Shown in pieces: positions 1 through 11,700 of a stretch of DNA of 64,000 nt. Below the pieces are notes generated by a model that had not been told where the DNA came from, did no database searches, and was given only the letters and a program-made list of their open reading frames with translations. The DNA is from Leuctra nigra (lineage: Eukaryota; Arthropoda; Insecta; Plecoptera; Leuctridae): positions 19,722,948-19,786,947 of the forward strand of contig OW203763.1 of assembly GCA_934045905.1 (NCBI GenBank), read 5' to 3'. The translations under genes and the position numbers were made by a program. Each line of letters opens with the position of its first letter. Position 1 is the stretch's first letter.

Positions 1-77
1 TCAGAAGAATCAGTTTCTTCCTCATTTTCTCGCTCCCTTTCATGAAGGAGTGGTCTTCTATTTAATGTATTATCCAT
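1..77 (-). CDS. Putative first coding exon of a gene leaving the window on the left
   Basis: On the minus strand an ATG at 77 opens a frame that stays open to the window edge, about 25 codons. It is acidic and polar and begins MDNTLNRRPLLHERERENEE. The RRPLL followed by acidic residues resembles a dileucine sorting signal, as found at the cytosolic N-terminus of some vesicular or lysosomal membrane proteins; that is inference only. A second ATG just upstream (at 90) is closed by a stop within seven codons. I do not recognise the protein. It could be a chance open stretch. Confidence 0.35.
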   Translation of the reverse strand, partial: MDNTLNRRPLLHERERENEEETDSS

Positions 78-2440
78 TAAAATTGAACATAAAAGTAAAA
101 AAAACTATCCTTGTATTGGAAACCTGTAGATGCAATAAATCATGTAATTAACATAGGTAACAACTGCTGATGTAGGTATGCAATTAATTCAGCACTTCAA
201 AATACACTATAATGACAGGAAAAGCATAGCATTTTCAATGACGGACTGTCAAGTAGGTACAGTGTCATTAAATGTCTGTTACACATCTTGAAGTCTCAGG
301 AATTTGATCAAACACACAACCATCGGCATTTTATCATTGGCATGGACATAGGTGGTAGGTAATCGAGTATTGTTATTGTTAATTTCGTACATTGTAATTT
401 ACCCATAAAGTAAGGTTCCCATGATTCGCATTCAAATCGCAAATTGCACGCAATTCGTGTTTTGATGAATCGCAATAAACCTATAAATTGACAGCGATTT
501 GACACCCATAGTGACATCTGCAACCATTATCAGAAACATCAAATAATAAGGTCTTAATAATAATCTTTTCGCGATTGTTGTACAACAATTGCGCAACTCC
601 AACTCCACCCCTTTTTCGTTGTTTTCCAATGATAATATCACGAAACTGAACCGTTTGCGATTCATGGAAACCTTACTTAAAAAGTTTTTTTTACATTTCG
701 ATGAAGTTGCTCGATTGCTCTGCATACCAACCCAGTTACATCTCACTTACAATTATCATGCAAGCCAATACCACTGCTACCTCATTATAACAATCATATT
801 GTTAAGCGATGGGAGTTACAATACATATTTATGTTAAAGGTGTCGACCAAGGTGCATGCTATCGACAATTACCAAAATTAAAAGAATTACAAGTAGATAC
901 AAAATAGTACATACAATTTCAACAGGGCTAGAGGCACTTCGTACAAAAAAACCTGTGCAGCAATCCTACCTACCAAATACTAATTAGAAAAATATTACAA
1001 AATATCTACTAACCTTATTTCCAGCTGTTATTTTAGTTGCACCCTAAAAGGAACAATGTCACGAAATGTTTAAGTAGGTACTTGTACTTATTATACAAGA
1101 AGTTTCATGTTTTGTACTTGAGCGCTGAAGAGTAGACAAAGGGAATAAAGAAACAATAAAAAAGGAAAAACACGCATATCAACAGTTGTTATTTCAATGT
1201 TCAAGTATTTCTCTTGTTATCTGACAGGTGTTTAGAAGTGTCACTTGTTGAGCCCGAAGTTAGTCACCGCCCACAACTGCTATAACAGTGGTACCAAAAC
1301 CACAGATTTATCACTAGGATTGAAGGAGTTGTAAAACAAAATATTACAACGAACTCTCTGTGAATACATTTATTTGGCACCCATAACCATTTGAGTACTG
1401 TTTGCGGCTGACGTACGGGCTTAACAACTGTTCTTATGTTCAAAATTGATGTTTAAGGATATGGGGATAATTTTGTCAAGATTACCTACTGAATTCTAGT
1501 GACCGGGATATTTGAATTTTCAATATTTTTTAAAAATCCATTATTCATAAATAAAAATGTGTCTTCATAATTCTGTATTGTTTGGAAGTTTCAGTCGCTT
1601 TGCTGTATAAATATACAAAACAAACAATAAGGGAATATATATTTCCGATAAAAATGTACAGACTGTTTTATTTTTAAGAAAATTGGAAATTTGGAGTACC
1701 TAGTAGTCTATTGACAAACTTTATGCAACTTGATATGTTTAAACAACACCTGTTCCTTCCACGAGTATATCCAAGCACATTATTCAATGTGCATTTACAA
1801 ATTATGCTTTCTTCATTAAAGCTGCAAATTTATATGCATTTTTGAAAGTGATATCAAGGGGGAAGTAAAATTCACTTTAATCGAAGGAATATTAGGTAGG
1901 TACCATGCCAATACATAGATAGTATAATCTTTTGGTAGTATGTTGAATGGGGATTATTGCTAACGATTGGAAAAGGAAAATAGGTATATTGAATTTAAAG
2001 TGATGCAATCTTAACAGTCCTTAGTCATACGTCTTCAAACTATTTTCATGATCCATTGAGAGTTGATATGCAATTACTATAAGAAATTAAGGATACAAAT
2101 TAGAATACCTAATTAGTTGAAAGCCAGTAGTTTTATGGTTTCATCAACTTTCATGGCTTCTTTATTTGAGACAAAGCTATGTGAACATAATATTATGGCA
2201 CTATACCAATTCGAGGTACATTCATTTACAAAGTAACAAAATAAATCTGACTACAAAAAATATGATTAACAACAATAGCATGCACACAAATTGTCATTAT
2301 TTGAGATCCGTACTTGCGAGATATAATAATATATTCCTTCCTCTTTGCAATGAAAACATAATTTACATTCACTCACAATAAACTGCTCACCGTTACTTAA
2401 CTATGTATTAAATAGATTGAGATCACACAGACATTAAATG
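78..2440. other. Intergenic stretch without a recognisable gene
   Basis: AT-rich sequence with only short, low-quality open frames and no recognisable domain. It should contain the 5' region of the minus-strand exon at 1-77 and the 3' UTR of the transporter gene ending at 2441. A minus-strand AATAAA (plus-strand tttatt at 2161-2166), about 275 bp past the transporter stop codon, is a candidate poly(A) signal. Confidence 0.5.
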
Positions 2441-5400
2441 CTAAGGCAGTTGCGTTGAATTTCCGTTAAGTAGTGACCTATGCTCGGATGCTAAGCTGTG
2501 CCGCGTAAGCGATAGCCGGTTGTGAGACGGGGACATTTCTATAAGGTCATCTTCTTCCTCATTCTGGTTAGCCAACTGATAGCCATTATTATTGACAACA
2601 CAATACTTTTCTCCAAGTTTGGAGGCAAGTTTCCACATGATTACAAAAAAGAATATACATAAGATATTGATGACTAGAGAGGAATGCATAAGCATTGTAG
2701 GATGCAACACCATGAGATGATAGATGATAATTGGACATATCATTTGTCCCAGAGTAACTGCTATAACGAAGACAGCCGCTACTTTATTTGTAACATGGAT
2801 GTACCGTTCAATCCATAGTATTGAAGTAGGGAATATTGATGCAAGACCAACTGCTAAAAGAATAGTGCCCAACCAAAGGGCCCACTCAAATCGGTTTCCC
2901 ATAGAAGAGAGTACTATGGTTCCAGTTGTACATAGTGCACAGTTAAAAAGCATCATTGATATAGGACTTAGTCCACTAGAAGAAAAAATAGATGCAAATC
3001 GAGTAATTGAAAATGTGCCCCAAAACACAGCAGCTAATACACTCCCTGTACTTTGAAGTAGTTGGAGGTCACTATGAACAGAGTAAGCAATGACCATTTG
3101 GCCGTATGTTACCTCCAAACCGACATACAACAACAAAAATATAGACATCAAACAAACAAAGCTTGCACTCATGCTTGGACTGATCACCTTCTTTGACCCC
3201 TGGCCTTCTTCTTGCTTCGACTTGGGATCTCGAGGGTTGTGGCACAAGAAACCCAAAAATACGAGTGAGATTACAAACACAAACAAACCAACTATAAGGT
3301 AAGTGAATTGAATTTTGGTGAGGCCATATTTTTCGATACCACTTGCAAACATATTAAAGATTGAGTTGATGTCCTCAGTATCATTATCATAAGTGCCAGG
3401 TTTTAAATGGTGGACATGCCTAGGTGTCGTAGCTAATGTTTGCAGAATTACTTCTGTTGGCAACGGTATCACGTGAGGCGTAGTTTGCTCATATTCTACT
3501 TTTCTACTTTCCTCAGAAAAACTTGAATCGGGAATAACTGGTTCCTGTTTCAGCTCGTTCTCATAATCGTTTTCAGCACTATCTCCCCTTGCAAAGATAG
3601 ATTCAACTGGCTCATCCTTCCCAGCATCCACGACTGGTTCTTGGATGTACGTCGGTTCGTTGTGTTCATTACTAACGTTAGTCTCCTCAGCGTATACTGT
3701 CTCCTCGTTATCTATGTCAGCATCCTGATTATAAACAGGTTCATTATTATCAGTATCTACACCTGGCTCCACAGCATCGTTTGCTTTACTTGACTTCTTC
3801 ATACTATGTAATTCCACATCATTTGAGACTGTCGAAAGTTGAGCAAAAGCTTCGCTAGTTTGATGTATGTCTGTTACCAAGTCCTCAGCTAAAGTGATGT
3901 TCGATTTCTCTATAAAATTAGCAGTGATATTCACTGTTGACAACGTTGAATAACGAAGTATGTTTGCAGTTGTCGCACTTTCAGCAAAGCTGCTCTTCTC
4001 AACTGTTGTTGTCGACATCAGAGTGATTTCTTCGGGCTGGATTTGGCTTGCAGGGATTGGACTACTGTCAAGCATTTGTTGAGTAGAACTATCAGCTGGC
4101 AAAGTGCTGGGATTAGTAGCTAGTGGTGTCGTTGCAGTTGTAGTTGATGGCAGAATGAGATCAGATAAAGGTGGTTTGCCGACGTGAATCCTGTCCCAAT
4201 TCTCCGGACCAAGTTTGCTGCCATCAGTTTTAGATGGTTTCGGTTTAGGAACTCGTTGTGTTGTTTGAGAAACTATTGTCATATGAGTTGTTGATGTTAA
4301 TTCAGTAGAAAATGACATCTTGTCACTCGTTAGAGAATTCTGAGAGACGTTGAAAATGTTAATATCAGAGGTAACATTTTCTATTGTCTTCGACAACATA
4401 TGTGCACTCTTCAACAGAACCTCATCTTCGCGTTTATTTCGAAACGAATGAAAACCAAACGGATGTTGCTGATCAAGATTCTTTGGCACTTGAGGAAACT
4501 GTGATAACGAATTTGTCACGTGATTAGGCATCAGCGGTGATTGAAGGAATGGGGCAGCCAATAGCGGAGCGACGAAAGCACCGAGGCCGAAACTAAAGTG
4601 GAGCGCTTGCATGAACGGAGCAGAGTTGCGACCCCAAAGATCTAAGCACAGTACGTTGCCACCTGTATCAAGGAATCCCATAGAAATACCCAAGAGCACC
4701 ATGCATGCTTGCAGTAGCCAGAAGATCTGGCACCATGGCACGACGATGATGAAGACAGACGTTAGCAGCAGGCTGATGAAGAGGAGGAACAGGCGGTTGA
4801 AATGGTCGAACAAGAATCCGCCTGGAAATCAACAGCGATTTCTGTTAAACATACAGTCAAAACTTTTATAACTAAAGGAAATGATTCTACATACTCTAAA
4901 ATGTGAAAACTTTGGAGGGCAAAGACAGAATAAATACATTCAAAAAAATAACATACTCTCAGATATAACTGGATACCTAGACTAAAGAATTAGTATGAAA
5001 GTTTTCATTTCACTTAAAAAAATGGGCAGCTAAAAAGCATATTAAAAGTAGGCATAAGTAATAATCGCTTCCAATTGCCGCGAGCTATTGGAAGCAAATG
5101 AGTCCTGACGGTGACTAGAAACCAAACCATGACTTTTGAATGCAATATGCCATATCTTTTGACCACTTTCTGAAGCCGCATATTTTTTGTTATTTTTCAC
5201 TTTTTGTATTCAATTACTTAAATTAAAAGCTTTTCCAAAAATTTTCCAGAAACAACAGAATCAAAGGCAAACTATCATGAGAAAGACAACATTGGTGGGG
5301 GTCTAAATTCAAAATAACTTCATGTAGGTAGGTTTGTTAACAATGCATGCATTATTAAGCCATTGAGTGCTTCGGTAATTTTATATGAGTACTACAGGTA

Positions 5401-6282
5401 AATAAACCCCCCACACAGGTCCTGCATTAAATATTTTATGAATTTGTAGTAGTAGGCATACTTTATATTATGAGGATACTACACATTAGGTACTATTCAC
5501 TAGGTACATTACCAATGATGGCGCCCATCAAGTAACCGCAAGATCGGGCCGCGTAGATGCTGGAGACTGGAGATACATCGGCTTGAAGGGTCATCGACGG
5601 CGAGAGAAATGTTGGGCCCGGAATTGCAATGCACAGACCCTGGGAAATAGAACAAGTATCTTATTGTTAGGTCTGTTCCAAAATATACTTAGCAGTTGGC
5701 ACATCGTTGTTTAGGGCATTATAGGGTTAAATATTATATTTATAGATGTAGATAGATTTAATATATTATAATATTTCACATCTGGCTTTCTAAACTACTT
5801 ACCTATATGCACGATGCGCCAATATATTTGGTTTTTAAAATTTAGTTTTGACTTGAGTTGACCCATTTTTTGATATCAATAAGTACTTTTCAGTGCTGAA
5901 TTTTTAGACTTCTATTTTGTCTATAGTTGAAGAGACTTGGCTGGTATTTTAACCCAGAGTGTTTTTTATTGGGATATATCATGTACCAGAAATTTTCCAC
6001 AATTTTATAACTTTTCTGGATAAGTAAAAGTTTTGGCTAATTACTATTAGTAATTAAATGTTACACCACTACATTACCCCCAAAATTGAAACATACTAAA
6101 TAAATACTTACCAAACCAAAGAAAGCACCACACAGCCCAAGAGTTTTGGAGAAAAGTCCACATTTACCACTCGAAACCCGTCGGATAGCAGAGTTGCGCT
6201 TAGAGGAACTATTGAGAAGACCGGCTTGATCGAAGACAATGTCCTCTTCAAAAGGATCCTCTTCCTCCCGATAGCTGGCCAT
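2441..6282 (-). CDS. MFSD4-like major facilitator (sodium-dependent glucose transporter 1-like), 3 exons, 892 aa
   Basis: Coding exons are 6112-6282, 5513-5639 and 2441-4821 (minus). Both introns are GT/AG and in phase (0 and 1), giving 893 codons including the stop. The N-terminus is acidic (EEEDPFEED). It is followed by membrane segments TM1 (about 47-70), TM2 (about 84-103) and TM3-TM5 up to about residue 192, with the MFSD4-type stretch FMQALHFSFGLGAF. Residues of about 193-604 form a roughly 410-residue Ser/Thr-rich and then acidic segment with several N-x-S/T sequons and degenerate NEPVY/DEPVE-like repeats. Seven further hydrophobic segments follow, then a polar tail ending SEHRSLLNGNSTQLP. 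Family members are usually near 500 aa, so the excess is this loop between TM5 and TM6, which should be extracellular. Expected role: hexose or related solute transport at the plasma membrane; the substrate is not shown by sequence. The start is the only ATG giving a clean cytosolic N-terminus. Confidence 0.88.
5861..5965 (-). repeat. Diverged copy of the 60.9/62.0 kb inverted-repeat arm, in a transporter intron
   Basis: Within the first intron of the transporter, sequence around 5866-5960 (ttttttgatatcaat, gaagagacttggctgg, acccagagtgtttttta) matches in order the right arm of the long inverted repeat at 61929-62136. It is an older, diverged relative of that element. Confidence 0.5.
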
Positions 6283-6602
6283 GATTACCGAATTCTAGAT
6301 AAAGCTAGCCCTAAAAACAACAACAAGGTTAGGTACCTACAAAAAGGAATCAGTTCTTACAGACTTAATTAAATGTGAGAATCCGGCCTTTCATATGTTT
6401 AAGAATTACATAACATTACTCCCATCAGACTTAAAATGCACTGTTCATCGGAGTTGAACATGACCTAAGTTAAAACCATGGTCTTCTTTAAAAATATTTT
6501 CAAGTCTTAGCTAAGTTTTAAGTTTCTCGGAAGTTAACCACCTATACCATCCACCCACACTAGAATATTTCAATTCCACGTACAAAACTACAAAACTAAG
6601 TA

Positions 6603-7176
6603 AAGTAAGGTTTCCAAGGGCGGAATTTTGACACGTTGGGGGAAATATTTCGCGACGGATTTGTTCCGCGGAAGTATCCCGTTTCCAAGCGCGAATTTTT
6701 CTCCGCCTAGTTTGTAGTGGTACCTAGCGGCCAAATTAGGCAGCGCTGAAATAAGTCGATCTATCGAGATCGAGATCTTAAAATCGTAAAGACAAGAAGG
6801 ATTGTCCTGGACCACTTAAATAAAATATTCTGGATCATATTCCATGAAGTACATGATTTTATTAATAAACAAATATAAACTTGACAACACATGTCACTAC
6901 CTGACGGCAGACAACATATTTGATTTATATCGAATATCGATATTGAAAGTCGACTGAAAAACGGAAACTTTAACACCACGAACCTGGCGGTAATCGTGAG
7001 AAAACTACCAGCTTCCGGTGCGCGGAACGAATTTCGTCCCGCTAAAGTAGAAGTAGATTCAACATTCTCGGCGGCGACTTCGCCGCTGGGTTTCTGGCTT
7101 GTGATTGGTCAAAGTCGGCCATTTTGCGGAATTTCTCCCGCAACGCGGCGAAATTCCGCCCTTGGAAACCTTACTT
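6603..7176. mobile_element. MITE with 26-bp terminal inverted repeats between two divergent genes
   Basis: The left end (6603-6628, beginning aagtaaggtttccaaggg) is an exact inverted copy of the right end (7151-7176). Imperfect similarity continues inward for about 30 bp. The 574-bp interior has no coding capacity. The exact target duplication is unclear because both flanks are AAGT/TTAA-like. It sits between the transporter start (6282) and msl-2. Confidence 0.8.
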
Positions 7177-8712
7177 AAGTCTTAATGTGGTACTGTCATC
7201 TTCAGGAAACTTGGCTTATTAGTTAATTTTGCATTATCAGAATATTCTAAGAAAAAAAATCAAAAAAATCGGAAGGGTCCTAAAACAACATTCTCGCTCG
7301 CCCCCCATCCTACGTCACAACTGGTAAGGCGCTACCTGCTCCGTCCGGTCTATTCAAAGCCTTCCCAGTTTCCTGGACCTTCCCTCAAAATCAGCTCAGT
7401 CCTGTCTCTTAGCCTGCTTTGTTCGCAAGTCAATAAAGTGTAAATATTCAGTGTGTGCTTTTCAGTAATCAGTATGTTTGTTCATTCACATTCTTTATAC
7501 CTATACTTGATAGTACCGTTTAGACATGGTTTGTGAAAGATTAATTTTTTGTATGTTTTAAATATTATTGATTTGTTTCATTGTTATTTGTGTGTAAAAA
7601 CAATATATAACGTCATTCGTACTGCGTATTATTTATTTTTGTGGGAAGACAATTAGGTATAATAATCACTGTTTACATTGACGCGGGTAAACGTGACAGA
7701 CAGACCGGAAGGCAACTGCCCGGCGGGCGGGCGGTCAGCTGGACAGAAGGGGAAGAAGTGAGTCGTGAGGACTAGGGGTGTTTCTATATCAGTTTCTACG
7801 TCATTCAGTTTGCGCGGCGATTCAAATATCGCATAATTGAATCAAGTATAATATCCGTCATCTATGGTCGAATATTTTTTTATTTTTTTTGGTAAATGTT
7901 TTTGAAATAGTAGAACACAAAAAGTGGGTTTTTACCAAGATGTAAGGTCTCCTTTAACGTGCTGCCTCCCCCATGATGTATTGGTGGCTACAGTGGCCCG
8001 ACCTGTAGTGAAATGTCATTGTTGAACTCTTTTTTTATCTGTGTGTGGACAGGCCAGGTTGAATTGAACAACTCTACCCCTAACCAAGTGCAACCTTGAA
8101 CCTATCTACCAAGTAGGACACCCACTAGATGGTCCTTAGGTGGGACTTACAACTAATTAAATTGTTAACATAACTCACCAATATATTAATTAAAAATATA
8201 AATGGGATTCAATAATCGAACTATTAATGATAATTGAGTCAGGTCAATAGCAAGAAGGGCCGAAGGAAAAGTTAGGTGTAGCCGGTGAAGGAATTTCATG
8301 CGTTAATTATTACCTTGGAGGTAGCACTATCTACGTATTATGCAATTTAGATTAAACGAAGTTTTTCTTCAGATATAGTGATATTATTCACCTCCGTACG
8401 ACTGTTTTCCGGCAGGTATAATGATTTTCTACTGCCATTGACATTGACAGCCAATGACAATCGACCGCCATTGCATTCCACTTTCCACTGTTCCTTGTAC
8501 AATGGACAAAGAAACATACAAACCGAACCGAAGTGAACCGGATTCTAACCTAACAAATTCTAAATTCTAAAACCAAAGCAATCCGAACTCCGAAGCCAGA
8601 AATTATGGTTTCGGCAACATACAGAGAGTGTTAAATTTGTGAAAATGTTTAATATGTAACAAAGGATAGTACTACTTACCAATTTATTCAATTGATAATG
8701 TCAATCAAGAAG
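7177..8712. other. Region upstream of msl-2
   Basis: No recognisable coding sequence. Two relatively GC-rich islands (about 7300-7440 and 7680-7800) stand out from an AT-rich background, and 8400-8600 is the segment directly upstream of the msl-2 start. Any of these could hold the promoter or a 5' UTR exon. No TATA box or initiator could be assigned with confidence. Confidence 0.35.
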
Positions 8713-11700
8713 ATGAACCCAACTACTTTGTATACATCTGTCTGCAGGGTTGTGATGCAAGCCGATATTAATGATTTAACATCTTTGCATGATCTGTATA
8801 TTTTATTTCCCTATTTACGTCAATCGCTGTGTTGTACAGTTTGCGGGAATTTACTAATTGAACCTCAAACACCACAAACGTCCACGGAACCACCTTGTCA
8901 ACATCATGTGTGCCGAAAATGTAAAGGTGGTAGGAAGAAACTGAAACCAATTTGCATTCTGTGCACGGACTATGACAATCATGTAGAGAATCGTCAACTA
9001 CGAATAGTGCTCCAATGCTACAAACAGCTATGCCAGTATATAATGATGACTGAGTTGTATGCATGTCTATCTCCAAGTCCAGATACATCTGGAAATGGGG
9101 TTTCCATGGGAACGTCAAGCTTACTAGAATTCATTCAAGAAGGCGCAGGTTACGAAGACGAATATGTAAGCAACGGAGGTCTGTCAAGATCGGCGTACAG
9201 CATATTACCTTGTGTGTACACTAGTACATCTACTCAGACTCATACTGCTGTAGGGGTACCTATCGTAACCGAATCATCAAGTTCAAACACCGAAACTGTA
9301 AATCCTGTTCGAACAGTCTCCAATGGTTCAGCTCTGTATTCTGTAATGTATGCAGGCAATGGGACCAATAAGCTTACTATCAGAAGAAAGAACTCAGAGC
9401 AAGAGACTGAAGTAGAAGAAAATGTTGCTGCTTGTTCTTCAAATTTACCTACAGTGGCCGTAAGTTATTGTATTTGTTTTGTTTACACTTGTTTGTTTAC
9501 TTTTTGAAATGGAATAATCAAATTGTGTTGGATGATCACTATCAGAGAAGGTTTTCTCAATTATTGTTTTCCATAATATTGAGTGTTTTCTTTTCACACA
9601 AGCATTGATTGGGCTAAAATGTTTTAAGATAACTGTCAGCTGGCACCTACCTAGTAGGTTGTACATATAGTAGGTACACCCACCTCCAAGTGTTCGTACT
9701 GTGTTTCTCATAAGAGCACAATGTATAAACCGGTAGGAACACTTGGAGGCGGGTGTACATGATGATTTATAGGCAAGATGTACAGTTTTCACGTAAATTT
9801 CCTCTTAAAGTGGAAACAATTAAGTTACGTTGTGCTGTGGGTATAAGTCAAGATTATTGCAATGGTACAATTTAATTCTAATTCAGATTCGTTTTCTTGC
9901 ATTGTCAGTGCCGTCCCTTCAATATAAAAGTTTCCCATTTGATGGGCACTTGTTTTTCGCACAATTTGTTTTCCTGTCTAGGCTACTTTAGGTAAAATTA
10001 TTTTTATAATCATAATAAGTAATTGACTCTTACACATTCTCTGTTATGGACATGAAGTTAAAGAGTGTTGCAGTTCAACCTTGAGCTAGGTACGAGGTGT
10101 TAGCAAATTTGCAGCCGGGTGTAAGTTACCTAGTGCAATATCAGGAAGACGGGACCCATCACTTAATAAAATAATACCTAATTATTAATATTCATAAAAA
10201 AAGTGTTTTATTAAGTCCCGTCTTGGATTTCGTAAAACCTATGTCTCAAGTCGATGTTTCTTTTTTTTCGGAGTGATAGCTTGGTACCAGGGCCAGCTTT
10301 AGGTGTACGCGACGTATGCGACCACAGGCACATTCGGATAGGCAGCACTTTCAGCATTTTTCGAAAATTTATTATTTTGTATCATCATGTTATTTTCTCG
10401 GAAGAAAGAAAACTATTTTTGGCGAAACGATGACTGATGTTTTGTTATGTATCCAAACAAATCTCGTTCTCGGATATCGAAATTTTGAATTTTTTTTTGC
10501 GCATGAAAAATGAGTGACATACAAAAATTGATTGCAATGTTGTCAGCAATTTTACCAGAAACGAGTAGATTTACGTCAAAATGACCACGAAGTGCAAAAA
10601 AAATTCGCGGGGGCGTTGCCACCGCGGGCCTGCATTTGCAAAAACTATTAGGTAGGTACCAATTTGTGGACATTGGTAATTTATATTTCCCAAAAATATC
10701 TATGTGCAATTTAAAATTGCAACAAATCGAATGGCCTTGAACCAAAATTTACTCGGTGGCTGTGTCCCCGAACCCCCCTGTACTTAGCCGTCATTTTTCA
10801 AATTATTAGGAATGCCCCCCCCCCCTCCCCCACGAAATGTTATCCTGCGTCCGCCCTTAATAGGCGGCATTATCATTTTTCGCATAGGTACATCAAGAAT
10901 GTACCCAAAGCCGGCCCTGCTTGGTACCCCCAATTATCGTAGCTAATTAAATACGTAACTCGGTAGACATAGGTATTGTCGACCAACCCCCACCCCAAAG
11001 TCTCTCCGTGGATATGTCCCTCCCTTCAAATGTCCAAACACAAAATAGCACCACTCACCAGGGATTATCACATGCATACTGTTTTGTATTTATGTTATGC
11101 CCATTCTAAATTATCCACGTATGAAAATATCTAAATTCATCACTTTCCGTACTCTAGATGGCACCTCTACCTACTAATATGGTCGGATCCCTTCCATGTC
11201 CAGCAACAACCTCTTCCATTCCTCTTCTGGCTGTCCCTCTCATCGTCTGTCTAGAGCAACCCATCATCCAATCATATCGGTTATCTCTGAGAATCTAAGA
11301 ACTCTACATGACCAGACCACACCAGACAAGTATTTTTGTTCCTATGCAATGGCACCGCACTCTTTTACCCACTCTCCTGGGCCACATTTAATATGTGGCA
11401 CTGTCAGTGTCACTAATTCATTCCTTATTTGCTCTATTCCAGAAACTTGACAACTTCTAAAAAATTCTGTCTCAGCAGCTAGCAACCTTGCTTATCTTTC
11501 TGCCCTCAATCAGTAAAACGATCTGAGCTATCATCTCATATTACCCTCTTTTGTCTTTGTGTTTCCAGAGCATCTATATTTTCTATATTTTATATTTTTG
11601 TTTAACTTCCTGAGCATATTCTCATGAGTCATGACCTTAAGTTTAAATAAGAAATTAAGTATAAACCAATCCACACAAATCTTAAATTATTATTATTCTA

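Noticed and set aside
658..680. ggaaaccttacttaa resembling the end of the MITE at 6603-7176
   Set aside because: Only about 15 bp match, with no partner end nearby; chance or an unresolvable relic.
589..837. Plus-strand 82-residue ORF near the left end
   Set aside because: AT-rich, no recognisable motif, biased by simple sequence; no evidence of a gene.
8692..8712. Upstream starts for msl-2
   Set aside because: 8692 is TTG, not ATG. ATG 8698 is possible, but the family's conserved N-terminus begins at MNP (8713).
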